Assembly (NCBI GenBank): GCA_030672315.1
Contig: DAOVGQ010000094.1
Span: 1 to 11,675, forward strand
DNA length: 11,675 nt
Direction: 5' to 3'
Origin: Candidatus Aenigmatarchaeota archaeon
GTDB taxonomy: Archaea > Aenigmatarchaeota > Aenigmatarchaeia > QMZP01
This document shows, in pieces, positions 1-5,656 of this stretch (its first letter is position 1; the number at the start of each line of letters is the position of its first letter). Position numbers and translations under genes: made by a program. The notes beneath the pieces were generated by a model. It saw nothing but the letters and a program-made list of their open reading frames with translations. It was not told the origin of the DNA and searched no databases.

Positions 1-232
1 GCTCCAGAAGGCAGCCTCTATCCCGGGGCCCAAGTTCATAGACCTCCTGGCACCCTGCCCCACCGGATGGGGATTCGAAGCATCAAAAACAATTGCAGTG
101 GGAGACCTTGCCATCAGGACAGGGGCCTGGCCGCTCTATGAGATTGAGCACGGCAGGTTCACCCTGAACTACAGACAGGCAAAACTCCTCCCAGTAAGGG
201 AGTACCTCAAGACCCAGAGGAGGTTCATGTGA
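1..232 (+). CDS. porB: Pyruvate:ferredoxin oxidoreductase beta subunit, C-terminal part (5' end outside window)
   Basis: Codons run in frame from base 2 to a TGA at 230-232. The beta subunit of pyruvate:ferredoxin oxidoreductase binds thiamine diphosphate and, with the alpha, gamma and delta chains, converts pyruvate, CoA and oxidised ferredoxin to acetyl-CoA and CO2 in the cytoplasm. Visible family hallmarks are KFIDLLAPCPTGW near the window start, then TGAWPLYEIEHG, and the end motif PVREYLKTQRRF. The motif order fits PorB better than the related 2-oxoacid oxidoreductase beta chains, although an isovalerate or other ketoacid paralogue cannot be excluded from the tail alone. The reading frame continues past the TGA with another 31 family-like codons (see the next entry), so the protein is either truncated, misread at this base, or read through. 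The next gene starts 128 bases after the TGA. Confidence 0.88.
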   Translation, partial: LQKAASIPGPKFIDLLAPCPTGWGFEASKTIAVGDLAIRTGAWPLYEIEHGRFTLNYRQAKLLPVREYLKTQRRFM

Positions 233-328
233 ATCTCCCACAGGGTCGTCAGGGATATCCAGAACTTCATAAATAAGGAGTGGAAGCTCCTCCTCCAGGG
301 AAGATACTGGGAGGCGGTGGAGTACTGA
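230..328 (+). other. In-frame continuation of porB behind a TGA codon
   Basis: After the TGA at 230-232 the same frame stays open for 31 codons and ends with TGA at 326-328. It reads ISHRVVRDIQNFINKEW and then KLLLQGRYWEAVEY. From memory of the family, PorB chains continue after the QGRF motif with about ten residues, then IQ, a short hydrophobic helix and an acidic/Trp end. Here the spacing from RF to IQ is kept exactly if the TGA counts as one residue. That points to a single-base nonsense change or base-call error, not a frameshift. UGA recoding is less likely because rps8e, rpl37e and the C39-like gene in this window all end with TGA. Confidence 0.7.
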
Positions 329-340
329 TTCTTAAGCCTT

Positions 341-355
341 TCGATATAATAAATA
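341..355 (+). promoter_or_regulatory. AT-rich putative promoter element before the FAD-synthase-like gene
   Basis: The stretch TCGATATAATAAATA lies just behind the porB frame and 6-20 bases before the ATG at 361. It is the only AT-rich block here and suits an archaeal TATA box. However, it is closer to the ATG than the roughly 26 bases expected for a leaderless transcript from 361, so the exact transcription start is unclear. Confidence 0.35.
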
Positions 356-360
356 TTACT

Positions 361-1038
361 ATGAAAACTAGTTCAGGCTCTGACCTCAAGGAGTTCCTGA
401 AAAAGGCCTATGTCCTGCAGCTTAGGGAAGGCTCTTTCTCAGCTGCCCCCCTGGCCAGGGAGGCCGGAAGGAGCTACGGCTACACCTCAAATGTCTTGGG
501 GAATCTCCTTGTCATGGGATATGTAAAGAGGGTCAGGGAGAGGGTCCTGCTCGGCCCAGGCGGCAGGTCAGGCCTGAGGGGGTTCTCCCCGGCCGGGTAC
601 GCCCTGGCCAGAAAAGGCAGAAGCAGGATAAAGGTCGTGCTGACAGGGGGCGTCTTTGACATCCTGCACCCGGGCCACCTGGCAATATTGACCGAGTCAA
701 AAAGACATGGAGACGTGCTCGTGGTGGTTGTGGCCAGGGATTCCACAATCAAGAGAAGAAGGGGCAGGAGGCCCGTTTTAAGCGAAGGTGACCGCCTCCT
801 GATGGTCTCTTCCCTGAGACAGGTGGATACCGCAATCCTTGGCTCAGAACGCAGCTTTGCAGAGACCCTTAGGAAGGTGGGTCCGGACATTGTCTACCTG
901 GGATATGACCAGCACGCTGATATGGCCTGCCTGAAGAGGCTCGCAAAGGCAGGCATGCACATAAAAACAATTAAGGCCGAGAGTATGCTCCCTGAACACA
1001 GCACCACCAACATTCTCAGGAAGATAAAAGGGTATTAA
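361..1038 (+). CDS. Winged-helix domain fused to FAD-synthase-like (RibL-type) nucleotidyltransferase
   Basis: 225 residues. Residues about 10-83 look like a winged helix-turn-helix (AAPLAREAGRSYGYTSNVLGNLLVMGYV followed by a basic wing). Residues 88-225 are a cytidylyltransferase-fold domain: GGVFDILHPGHL with the HPGH nucleotide-binding motif at 103-106, RRPVLSEGDRLLMVSSL at 137-152, LGYDQ at 180-184 and a closing STTNILRKI. This is the archaeal RibL family, which makes FAD from FMN and ATP; glycerol-phosphate or other adenylyl/cytidylyltransferases share the fold, so the substrate is inferred. Known RibL proteins are about 150 residues without a DNA-binding domain, so the N-terminal module is extra and hints at flavin-linked regulation. 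The frame is open from an ATG at 280, but that stretch overlaps the porB tail in another frame. I choose the ATG at 361, directly after an AT-rich block. The transporter follows 14 bases later. Confidence 0.75.
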   Translation: MKTSSGSDLKEFLKKAYVLQLREGSFSAAPLAREAGRSYGYTSNVLGNLLVMGYVKRVRERVLLGPGGRSGLRGFSPAGYALARKGRSRIKVVLTGGVFDILHPGHLAILTESKRHGDVLVVVVARDSTIKRRRGRRPVLSEGDRLLMVSSLRQVDTAILGSERSFAETLRKVGPDIVYLGYDQHADMACLKRLAKAGMHIKTIKAESMLPEHSTTNILRKIKGY

Positions 1039-1052
1039 CCCCATTATTATTC

Positions 1053-2369
1053 ATGAGAGTCGCTGAGAGGAACAAGTCCCTGGTCTGGACTATTATAGCC
1101 CTGATATTCCTCCTTATCATCCTCCCCCCGCCAGCTGGCCTTACCATCCAGGGATGGCGTGCCATTGTCCTCTTCCTTGTTATCGTAACCATGTGGGCCA
1201 CTGAGGTTGTCCCCCTGCCCGTTGCTGCCATATTCGCCCTGGTGCTGCAGCCCGTTCTCGGGGTTGCAGACACAGGGCAGGCCCTCTCAGCCTTTGGGAG
1301 CAATGCTGTCTTTCTAATCCTGGCGGGGTTCCTCCTGGGAGCCGGCCTTGTCAAAACCCACCTGGACAAGAGGATTGCCTACAGGGCCATAAGGATGTCC
1401 AGGAACTCTGGTATCGCTTTGTTCGGGGTCATTCTGGTGACAGCCTTCCTCTCCATGCTCATGTCAAACACAGCCACAGTACTGATCATGCTCCCGATTG
1501 TAATGACCCTGTGCAGGAAGGCAGGGCTCAACATGAAGGCATTCCTCCTGGCCACAGCCTATGCAGCCAATGTGGGCGGCGTTGGGATGCTTGTGGGGAC
1601 TCCCCCTAATGTGATAGCTGCCGAGGCCCTGGGATGGGGCTTCTTTGAATGGATGCTCATCGGCCTTCCCTTTGCCCTCATGATGCTTCCCCTGCTCTAT
1701 GTATCCCTGCTCATTGTGTACAGGCCCCACAGGGTGATACACAGGAATGTCCTCGAAAGGCTCGAGCACCTGGGCCCGATGTCACATGCAGAGAAGAGGT
1801 GTGTGGGAATAATACTAGCAACCCTTTTCCTGTGGATGACCAGTCCAATCCACGGCATACCGGCCGCTGCCGTGGGCCTTATTGGCGGATTCCTTATGTT
1901 CCTCCTGGTCTATGACTGGAGGTTCCTGGAGAGGCACACGAACTGGGGGGTAATCATCCTTATAGGCGGGGCAATATCCGTGGCCAATGCCCTGAGCTCC
2001 ACCGGAGCAGCGGAGTGGATGGCCCACGGCTTCCTTGCAGCTACAGGCCTTACCAACCCCGTACTCATTGCATTTAGCTTCGCTGTTCTTGCCATAGTGA
2101 TAACCCAGGCCATCCAGAACACAGCGACATCCGGAATGCTCGCCCCCATACTCGTGGGGGTGATGTCAGGCCTTGGCGTGGCCTCCCCAGGAATCCTGGT
2201 CATCCCAATCATCGCATCATCCATGACATTCCTTCTTCCGCCAGGGACAGCGCCCAATGCAATTGTCCACGGGACAGGTCATATAAGCAACAGGGACATG
2301 CTCAGGGCAGGCATTCTGCCAACCATGTTTGCCCTGGCACTCCTGCTGTTCTATTCCTTCTTAATATAG
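1053..2369 (+). CDS. SLC13/DASS-family anion (dicarboxylate or sulfate) : sodium symporter
   Basis: 438 residues, strongly hydrophobic with about eleven or twelve membrane segments from residue 10 to the end. The two inverted-repeat halves of the divalent anion:Na+ symporter family are visible: the first has SNTAT at 138-142 and GTPPN at 182-186, the second QNTAT at 355-359 and PPGTAPNAIVHGTGHI from 396. These are the hairpin motifs that form the sodium and substrate sites in DASS proteins. The substrate could be succinate/malate/citrate, sulfate or another oxyanion and cannot be read from sequence. The ATG at 1053 is chosen because it lies 14 bases behind the upstream stop and is followed by a short basic segment and the first membrane helix. 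No clear Shine-Dalgarno is present. The spacing suggests co-transcription with the nucleotidyltransferase gene, though no functional link is obvious. Confidence 0.88.
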   Translation: MRVAERNKSLVWTIIALIFLLIILPPPAGLTIQGWRAIVLFLVIVTMWATEVVPLPVAAIFALVLQPVLGVADTGQALSAFGSNAVFLILAGFLLGAGLVKTHLDKRIAYRAIRMSRNSGIALFGVILVTAFLSMLMSNTATVLIMLPIVMTLCRKAGLNMKAFLLATAYAANVGGVGMLVGTPPNVIAAEALGWGFFEWMLIGLPFALMMLPLLYVSLLIVYRPHRVIHRNVLERLEHLGPMSHAEKRCVGIILATLFLWMTSPIHGIPAAAVGLIGGFLMFLLVYDWRFLERHTNWGVIILIGGAISVANALSSTGAAEWMAHGFLAATGLTNPVLIAFSFAVLAIVITQAIQNTATSGMLAPILVGVMSGLGVASPGILVIPIIASSMTFLLPPGTAPNAIVHGTGHISNRDMLRAGILPTMFALALLLFYSFLI

Positions 2370-2526
2370 AATTCAGAAAAAGCAAGTAAATGCGGGGCCA
2401 CAATATCGGCAACACCTTTCCTTCCCGACTTGGTTATGGCCCAATCTGTCCCCGAAGGGGACAGCCGTCACTTAGGGGAAGGTCGGGCAACAGGGCCCCC
2501 GAAACCCGTTCAGAAACAGGAAAAAA
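2370..2526. other. Non-coding stretch with stable hairpins behind the transporter gene
   Basis: No convincing gene lies here; a plus-strand open frame from 2390 has no family features. The region holds a perfect 8-bp hairpin with a GAA loop at 2446-2464 (CTGTCCCC / GGGGACAG). It is enclosed by a second stem, CCTTCCC at 2420-2426 with GGGAAGG at 2476-2482. A mutually exclusive pairing is CCCGAC at 2424-2429 with GTCGGG at 2482-2487. It may be a 3' UTR or processing structure of the transporter mRNA, a small RNA on either strand, or a transcription end. Confidence 0.4.
2521..2526 (-). terminator. T-run terminator after the acidic small ORF
   Basis: Read on the minus strand, six consecutive T follow directly on the TGA of the 32-codon acidic ORF. 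Archaeal termination commonly needs only a U-run, so this is a plausible transcript end and supports the small ORF being a real unit. Confidence 0.5.
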
Positions 2527-2625
2527 TCAGAATCCCCTCTCTTCCTCATCACCAAACTCCGATTCAGGGTTCTCTTCCTCATCCTCCCCCCACTCAGGTT
2601 CCTCCTCAATCATGAACAAACTCAT
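2527..2625 (-). CDS. Small acidic protein, 32 residues, unknown function
   Basis: The frame starts MSLFMIEEEPEW and ends DEEERGF; 15 of its 32 residues are Asp or Glu. It is too short for standard gene calling, but is bracketed by signals: a TATA-like block upstream (2692-2707) and a T-run directly after its stop. Its ATG overlaps, as ATGA, the TGA of a 16-codon frame (2622-2672, MAVDGRNGFNVLGVNG) whose ATG sits about 26 bases from the TATA block. So either a leaderless mini-ORF is translationally coupled to the acidic ORF, or the two are one roughly 48-residue protein split by one missing G in the run of five G (minus strand). I do not recognise a family. A short acidic peptide could bind a basic partner, but that is speculation. 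Confidence 0.4.
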   Translation of the reverse strand: MSLFMIEEEPEWGEDEEENPESEFGDEEERGF

Positions 2626-2691
2626 CCATTCACCCCCAAGACATTGAAACCGTTCCGGCCGTCAACAGCCATCAGGTGCACAACTGAAGAC

Positions 2692-2707
2692 TTTTTAATA
2701 ATAAAAG
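2692..2707 (-). promoter_or_regulatory. Putative TATA box for the small acidic ORF
   Basis: On the minus strand the block reads CTTTTATTATTAAAAA. Its centre is about 26-28 bases before the ATG at 2672 that opens the 16-codon frame coupled to the acidic ORF, which is the spacing expected for leaderless archaeal transcripts. Confidence 0.45.
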
Positions 2708-2757
2708 TGGTCACATATTTAAAGTTATCTGCTGAAAAAACAGGCTTCTGATACCAG

Positions 2758-2934
2758 TTAAAACCTCGATGATGTGTCAGGGTTTGACCAGAACTCCCCT
2801 GGATGCTCATGGTCATATGGGTCTGTATTGAAGACACCCCCACATTTAATGCACCTGACCACGTTCTTCTCTGTTTCCACCCTCTGTTCATGGTCACAGA
2901 AGGGGCAGAGCACGGTTCTCTTTTCCATGTTCAT
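2758..2934 (-). CDS. Small zinc-ribbon protein, 58 residues
   Basis: Begins MNMEKRTVLCPFCDHEQRVE and carries a second knuckle, RCIKCGG, before a polar tail (DPYDHEHPGEFWSNPDTSSRF). The four cysteines at 10, 13, 28 and 31 form a CxxC-14-CxxC zinc ribbon of the kind seen in small archaeal transcription or translation accessory proteins and rubredoxin-like metal carriers. I cannot assign a family. A TATA box (2951-2960) lies about 21-27 bases from the two candidate ATGs (2934 and 2928), so the message is probably leaderless; if translation starts at 2928 the protein has 56 residues. It is downstream of the unknown membrane protein on the same strand, 47 bases away, but with its own promoter. Zinc-ribbon geometry plus promoter spacing make this a real gene despite its size. 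Confidence 0.75.
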   Translation of the reverse strand: MNMEKRTVLCPFCDHEQRVETEKNVVRCIKCGGVFNTDPYDHEHPGEFWSNPDTSSRF

Positions 2935-2950
2935 AATGGGACAAGAAGCC

Positions 2951-2960
2951 TATTTAAAGC
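2951..2960 (-). promoter_or_regulatory. TATA box of the zinc-ribbon gene
   Basis: Minus-strand sequence GCTTTAAATA, centred about 21 bases before the ATG at 2934 and 27 before the ATG at 2928. It fits the archaeal box A consensus and predicts a leaderless or nearly leaderless mRNA. Confidence 0.6.
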
Positions 2961-2981
2961 TTTAACTGACCTGTGCATAAC

Positions 2982-3884
2982 CTACATACCCTCTATGCTC
3001 TCGCACACGCACACAGTCCTGATTGTTGACAGGCATGCCTGGCTCTGTGTAATGGAGAGTATATAGAAGCCACTCTCTGCCTGAATGCTGTACATCTCTG
3101 TGACATCCTCTCCTGTGTACTCCTCAATCAGACCCTCGGCGCTTGGGTTGGAGTACGGCCGGGCCGCGGCCATAGCCTCCTGGTCCTGGAGCAGGCTCAC
3201 CGCGCCCATACACTCCTCCATCATCTCGCTGTCTATCGTAATCTCCCCTATCCTGTCCCCGTACTCTCTGTTTATGTAGTCCATCTGATCAGCCATCCTT
3301 TCCATGTCCTCTTGGCTGAACCCCAGTTCAGCCATTGTATTGGGGAAGCCCTGGAACCCCATGAGGCCAATCACAAGGAAGGCTGCAAAACCCGCCAGGC
3401 CAGCTAGCCTTACAGGATGCCGGATTCCGTGCCTGTGCTTGGCTTTCTCCTTCCTCTCAACCTTCCTGGCCTTGTCCTTCATCTCCGCCAGATTGTGGAT
3501 GGCCTTCTCTATTCCAGGCAGATTGAATACATTGTAGGATATCATCCTGAGGGTTGCATATATAGCAAGGGATGCTATGACTCCCCCCAGGATTACATTA
3601 AGAAAGACCGCCTGAACGACCGCATATATGGGGACTTGGCTGAGGGATGGAATAACCCAGGAGATGCCCATACCGCAAACCAGGGCCAGGAAGCCAAAAA
3701 CCAGCCTCCCCACAATCCTCAAATAAACAGAGAGATACCCCCTATAGGCCTTCATAATGAAACCACCGAAGGTTAAAACAAGCCCGGCATAGAAAATCAG
3801 CTGGGCAAGGTTTATCAGAAATGGAAGGTCCCTGAACACCTGCGGTGCAGACTGTATAAGGGCTGATATGTCCATGCAAACCAT
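2982..3884 (-). CDS. Unknown four-helix membrane protein with acidic C-terminal domain
   Basis: 300 residues from the ATG at 3884 (MVCMDISALIQS). Four hydrophobic segments can be seen at about 22-44, 57-79, 85-112 and 160-180. Between the third and fourth lies a highly basic loop (KDKARKVERKEKAKHRHGIR, 136-155), which by the positive-inside rule is cytoplasmic. The remaining 120 residues are acidic and Met/Glu rich, with four cysteines (EECMG, then QACLS and VCVCES near the end), and would face outward. That exposed domain could be disulfide-bonded or metal-binding. I recognise no family. The frame stays open further upstream, but that extension would run into the threonine synthase gene; the ATG at 3884 lies about 26 bases from a TATA element, so a leaderless mRNA is likely. 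Its promoter appears to be shared with thrC. Confidence 0.7.
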   Translation of the reverse strand: MVCMDISALIQSAPQVFRDLPFLINLAQLIFYAGLVLTFGGFIMKAYRGYLSVYLRIVGRLVFGFLALVCGMGISWVIPSLSQVPIYAVVQAVFLNVILGGVIASLAIYATLRMISYNVFNLPGIEKAIHNLAEMKDKARKVERKEKAKHRHGIRHPVRLAGLAGFAAFLVIGLMGFQGFPNTMAELGFSQEDMERMADQMDYINREYGDRIGEITIDSEMMEECMGAVSLLQDQEAMAAARPYSNPSAEGLIEEYTGEDVTEMYSIQAESGFYILSITQSQACLSTIRTVCVCESIEGM

Positions 3885-3903
3885 TAATACTTGGGCCCGG
3901 ACT

Positions 3904-3916
3904 GTTAAATAAATAC
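3904..3916. promoter_or_regulatory. Single TATA element apparently serving two divergent leaderless genes
   Basis: GTTAAATAAATAC is the only AT-rich block between the start codons at 3884 (minus) and 3937 (plus). Its core is about 26 bases from the former and 28 from the latter, matching the TATA-to-start distance of leaderless archaeal genes in both directions. On the minus strand it reads GTATTTATTTAAC, also an acceptable box A. Confidence 0.55.
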
Positions 3917-3936
3917 AGCGGCTCCCAATTATCAAC

Positions 3937-5139
3937 ATGCACGAGCTCTGCATAAAGTGCGAGTCCTGCGGAAGGGAATACCCTACAGGCAGGACAATCT
4001 TCCGGTGCGAGTCCTGCAGGGCCTCCCTTGAGGTACTGTTCGATTACCCCAAGCTCAGGAAAACCCTCTCCCTGGAGAAATTCAGGATCAGGCCCTTCAA
4101 CCATTCCCGCTACCTGGAGCTCTACCCTGTCAGGGGCCTGGTCTCCATGGGCGAGGGCGGGACCCCCCTGATTCGCTCCAGAAACCTAGAAAAAGACCTC
4201 GGCCTTGGTTTCGAGCTCTGGTTCAAGTGCGAATCCCAGAACCCCACAGGCTCCTTCAAGGACAGGGGCTCATCTGTAGAGATAGCCCGCTCACTGGAAC
4301 ATTTTGAATCGCACAGAAAAACCAAGCGAAGGGTTGTGGTGGCCTCCACAGGGAACATGGGCGCCTCCCTCTCTGCCTACTCTGCCCTTGCCGGCCTTGA
4401 ATGTCATGTCTTCACCCCCAGCGACGCAAGGCCTGTCAAGCTCAGGCACATCCTTGCCTACGGGGCCAGGCTCCATCAAGTCCCTGGCGACTACACACAG
4501 GCTGCAAAACTTGTCGAGCAGGCCTGCATGGAGTTCGGCCTCTACCTCCTCGGGGACTACCTCTTCAGACGGGAAGGCACGAAGTCTGTGGGCTTTGAGA
4601 TAGCTGACCAGCTCCCCGGGACAGACTATGTCTTCTGCCCGGTTGGAAACGGCACCCTTATCTCAGCAACCTGGAAGGCCTTCAGGGAGTGGAAGGCCCT
4701 GGGCTTCTCCCGATGCCTGCCCAGGATGGTGGGCATCCAGGCCTCTGGCTGCTCCCCTGTAACCAGGGCCTTTAAATCAGGCAGGCCCATAAAACCCGTC
4801 AAGGGAAAAACCATAGCAGTGGCCATAGAGTGCGGAAACCCCCTGGACGGCACCAGGGCCCTGGCAGCGATAAGGGATTCTGGGGGTTTTTCAGAGGCCG
4901 TATCTGACAGGGAAATCCTAAGGGCCAGGGAAATCCTGGCCAGGAGGGAGGGCATCTTTGCCGAGCCAGCCGGTGCAGTGGGCCTGGCCGGCCTCATAAA
5001 ATCCCTCAGGAAAATCCCCCGGGGATTAAGGGTTGTATGCCTGATAACGGGCCACGGCCTCAAGGCACCCTACACACCAATATCAGGTAGGATGGATAAG
5101 CTCAGGAGGGGTGCCTCCCTGAAGCGGATTTTCGGCTAG
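3937..5139 (+). CDS. thrC: Threonine synthase (PLP-dependent), with N-terminal zinc knuckle
   Basis: 400 residues. Threonine synthase converts O-phospho-homoserine to threonine and phosphate, the last step of threonine synthesis, using pyridoxal phosphate. The N-terminus has a CxxC...CxxC knuckle (C8, C11, C24, C27) followed by LEVLFDY, typical of the archaeal-type enzymes. PLP-fold motifs follow in order: GEGGTPLIRSRNL at 72-84, NPTGSFKDRG at 102-111 with the Schiff-base lysine K108, STGNMGASLSAYSALAG, the phosphate-binding CPVGNGTLISATWK, and LITGHGLK near the end. Cysteate synthase and other fold type II enzymes are close relatives, but length and motif order favour ThrC. The ATG at 3937 is about 28 bases after the TATA element shared with the divergent membrane-protein gene and has no Shine-Dalgarno, so the mRNA is probably leaderless. 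No other threonine gene is nearby. Confidence 0.88.
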   Translation: MHELCIKCESCGREYPTGRTIFRCESCRASLEVLFDYPKLRKTLSLEKFRIRPFNHSRYLELYPVRGLVSMGEGGTPLIRSRNLEKDLGLGFELWFKCESQNPTGSFKDRGSSVEIARSLEHFESHRKTKRRVVVASTGNMGASLSAYSALAGLECHVFTPSDARPVKLRHILAYGARLHQVPGDYTQAAKLVEQACMEFGLYLLGDYLFRREGTKSVGFEIADQLPGTDYVFCPVGNGTLISATWKAFREWKALGFSRCLPRMVGIQASGCSPVTRAFKSGRPIKPVKGKTIAVAIECGNPLDGTRALAAIRDSGGFSEAVSDREILRAREILARREGIFAEPAGAVGLAGLIKSLRKIPRGLRVVCLITGHGLKAPYTPISGRMDKLRRGASLKRIFG

Positions 5140-5148
5140 CTAGCAACA

Positions 5149-5156
5149 TTTATAAA
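5149..5156 (+). promoter_or_regulatory. TATA box of rps15
   Basis: TTTATAAA at 5149-5156 predicts a transcription start near 5179 and a 5' leader of about 20 bases. The leader contains GAGGT at 5192-5196, a Shine-Dalgarno site five bases from the ATG at 5201. Confidence 0.7.
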
Positions 5157-5200
5157 CCCATGCCCTCATTAATTAACCAATCCAACCACGAGAGGTTACT

Positions 5201-5656
5201 ATGGCCAGGATGTATTCTAGGAAGAAGGGCCGCTCAGGCAGCAAGAGGCCGCTCCAGAGGACATCCGCCTGGGTGAAGCTCAAGCCAGCCGAGGTGGAGG
5301 AAATCATAGTCAAGCTGGCCAAGCAGGGCAAGCAGTCTGCTGAGATAGGCCTTATAATCAGGGACCAGTACGGCATCCCCTCCACCAGGGACGCCTTCAA
5401 GAAAAGGATAGCAAGGATAATGAAGAAGCATGGTGTCTACAACGAGGTCCTTCCCGAGGACATGTACAATCTGGTAAAGCGGGCCGTGAACCTGAGGAAG
5501 CACATGGACAAGAACAAGAAGGACTACACATCCTACAGGGGCCTCGAGCTCACCGAGTCCAAGATTCGCCGCCTGGCCAAGTTCTACAAGAAGCAGAAGG
5601 CCCTCCCAGAGAAATGGAAATGGGACCCCGAGAAGGCCAAGTTGTGGGTCAAGTAG
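5201..5656 (+). CDS. rps15: Small ribosomal subunit protein uS15 (archaeal/eukaryotic type)
   Basis: 151 residues, MARMYSRKKGRSGSKRP at the start, then SAWVKLKPAEVEEIIVKLAKQG, the archaeal/eukaryotic N-terminal extension. The conserved S15 core of helices follows (PEDMYNLVKRAVNLRKHMDKNKKD, TESKIRRLAKFYKKQKALP) and a WKWDPEKAKLWVK tail. uS15 binds the central domain of 16S rRNA and is a primary binder in 30S assembly. Length and motif order match the archaeal form, which is longer than the roughly 89-residue bacterial S15. A TATA box and a Shine-Dalgarno site precede it. Its last codons overlap the 3' end of the convergent C39-like gene by eight bases, so the two mRNAs must overlap tail to tail. 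Confidence 0.96.
   Translation: MARMYSRKKGRSGSKRPLQRTSAWVKLKPAEVEEIIVKLAKQGKQSAEIGLIIRDQYGIPSTRDAFKKRIARIMKKHGVYNEVLPEDMYNLVKRAVNLRKHMDKNKKDYTSYRGLELTESKIRRLAKFYKKQKALPEKWKWDPEKAKLWVK

Noticed and set aside
227..328. Selenocysteine or genome-wide TGA recoding in porB
   Set aside because: TGA is the stop of rps8e, rpl37e and the C39-like gene, and no SECIS-like hairpin is evident downstream; an error or nonsense mutation is simpler.
280..360. Upstream ATG at 280 for the nucleotidyltransferase gene
   Set aside because: The added 27 residues (PPPGKILGGGG-like) overlap the porB tail in another frame and are not family-like; the ATG at 361 follows an AT-rich promoter block.
2390..2647. Plus-strand ORFs of 61-85 codons behind the transporter
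   Set aside because: Low-complexity Ser/Pro/His-rich translations without promoter; they are shadows of hairpins and of the minus-strand acidic ORF.
2622..2897. A 91-codon minus-strand frame crossing the zinc-ribbon gene
   Set aside because: Most of it overlaps the zinc-ribbon gene in another frame; only its last 16 codons have independent promoter support.
3885..3953. Longer N-terminus for the membrane protein
   Set aside because: It would run across the shared TATA element and into the thrC coding region; the ATG at 3884 has proper TATA spacing.
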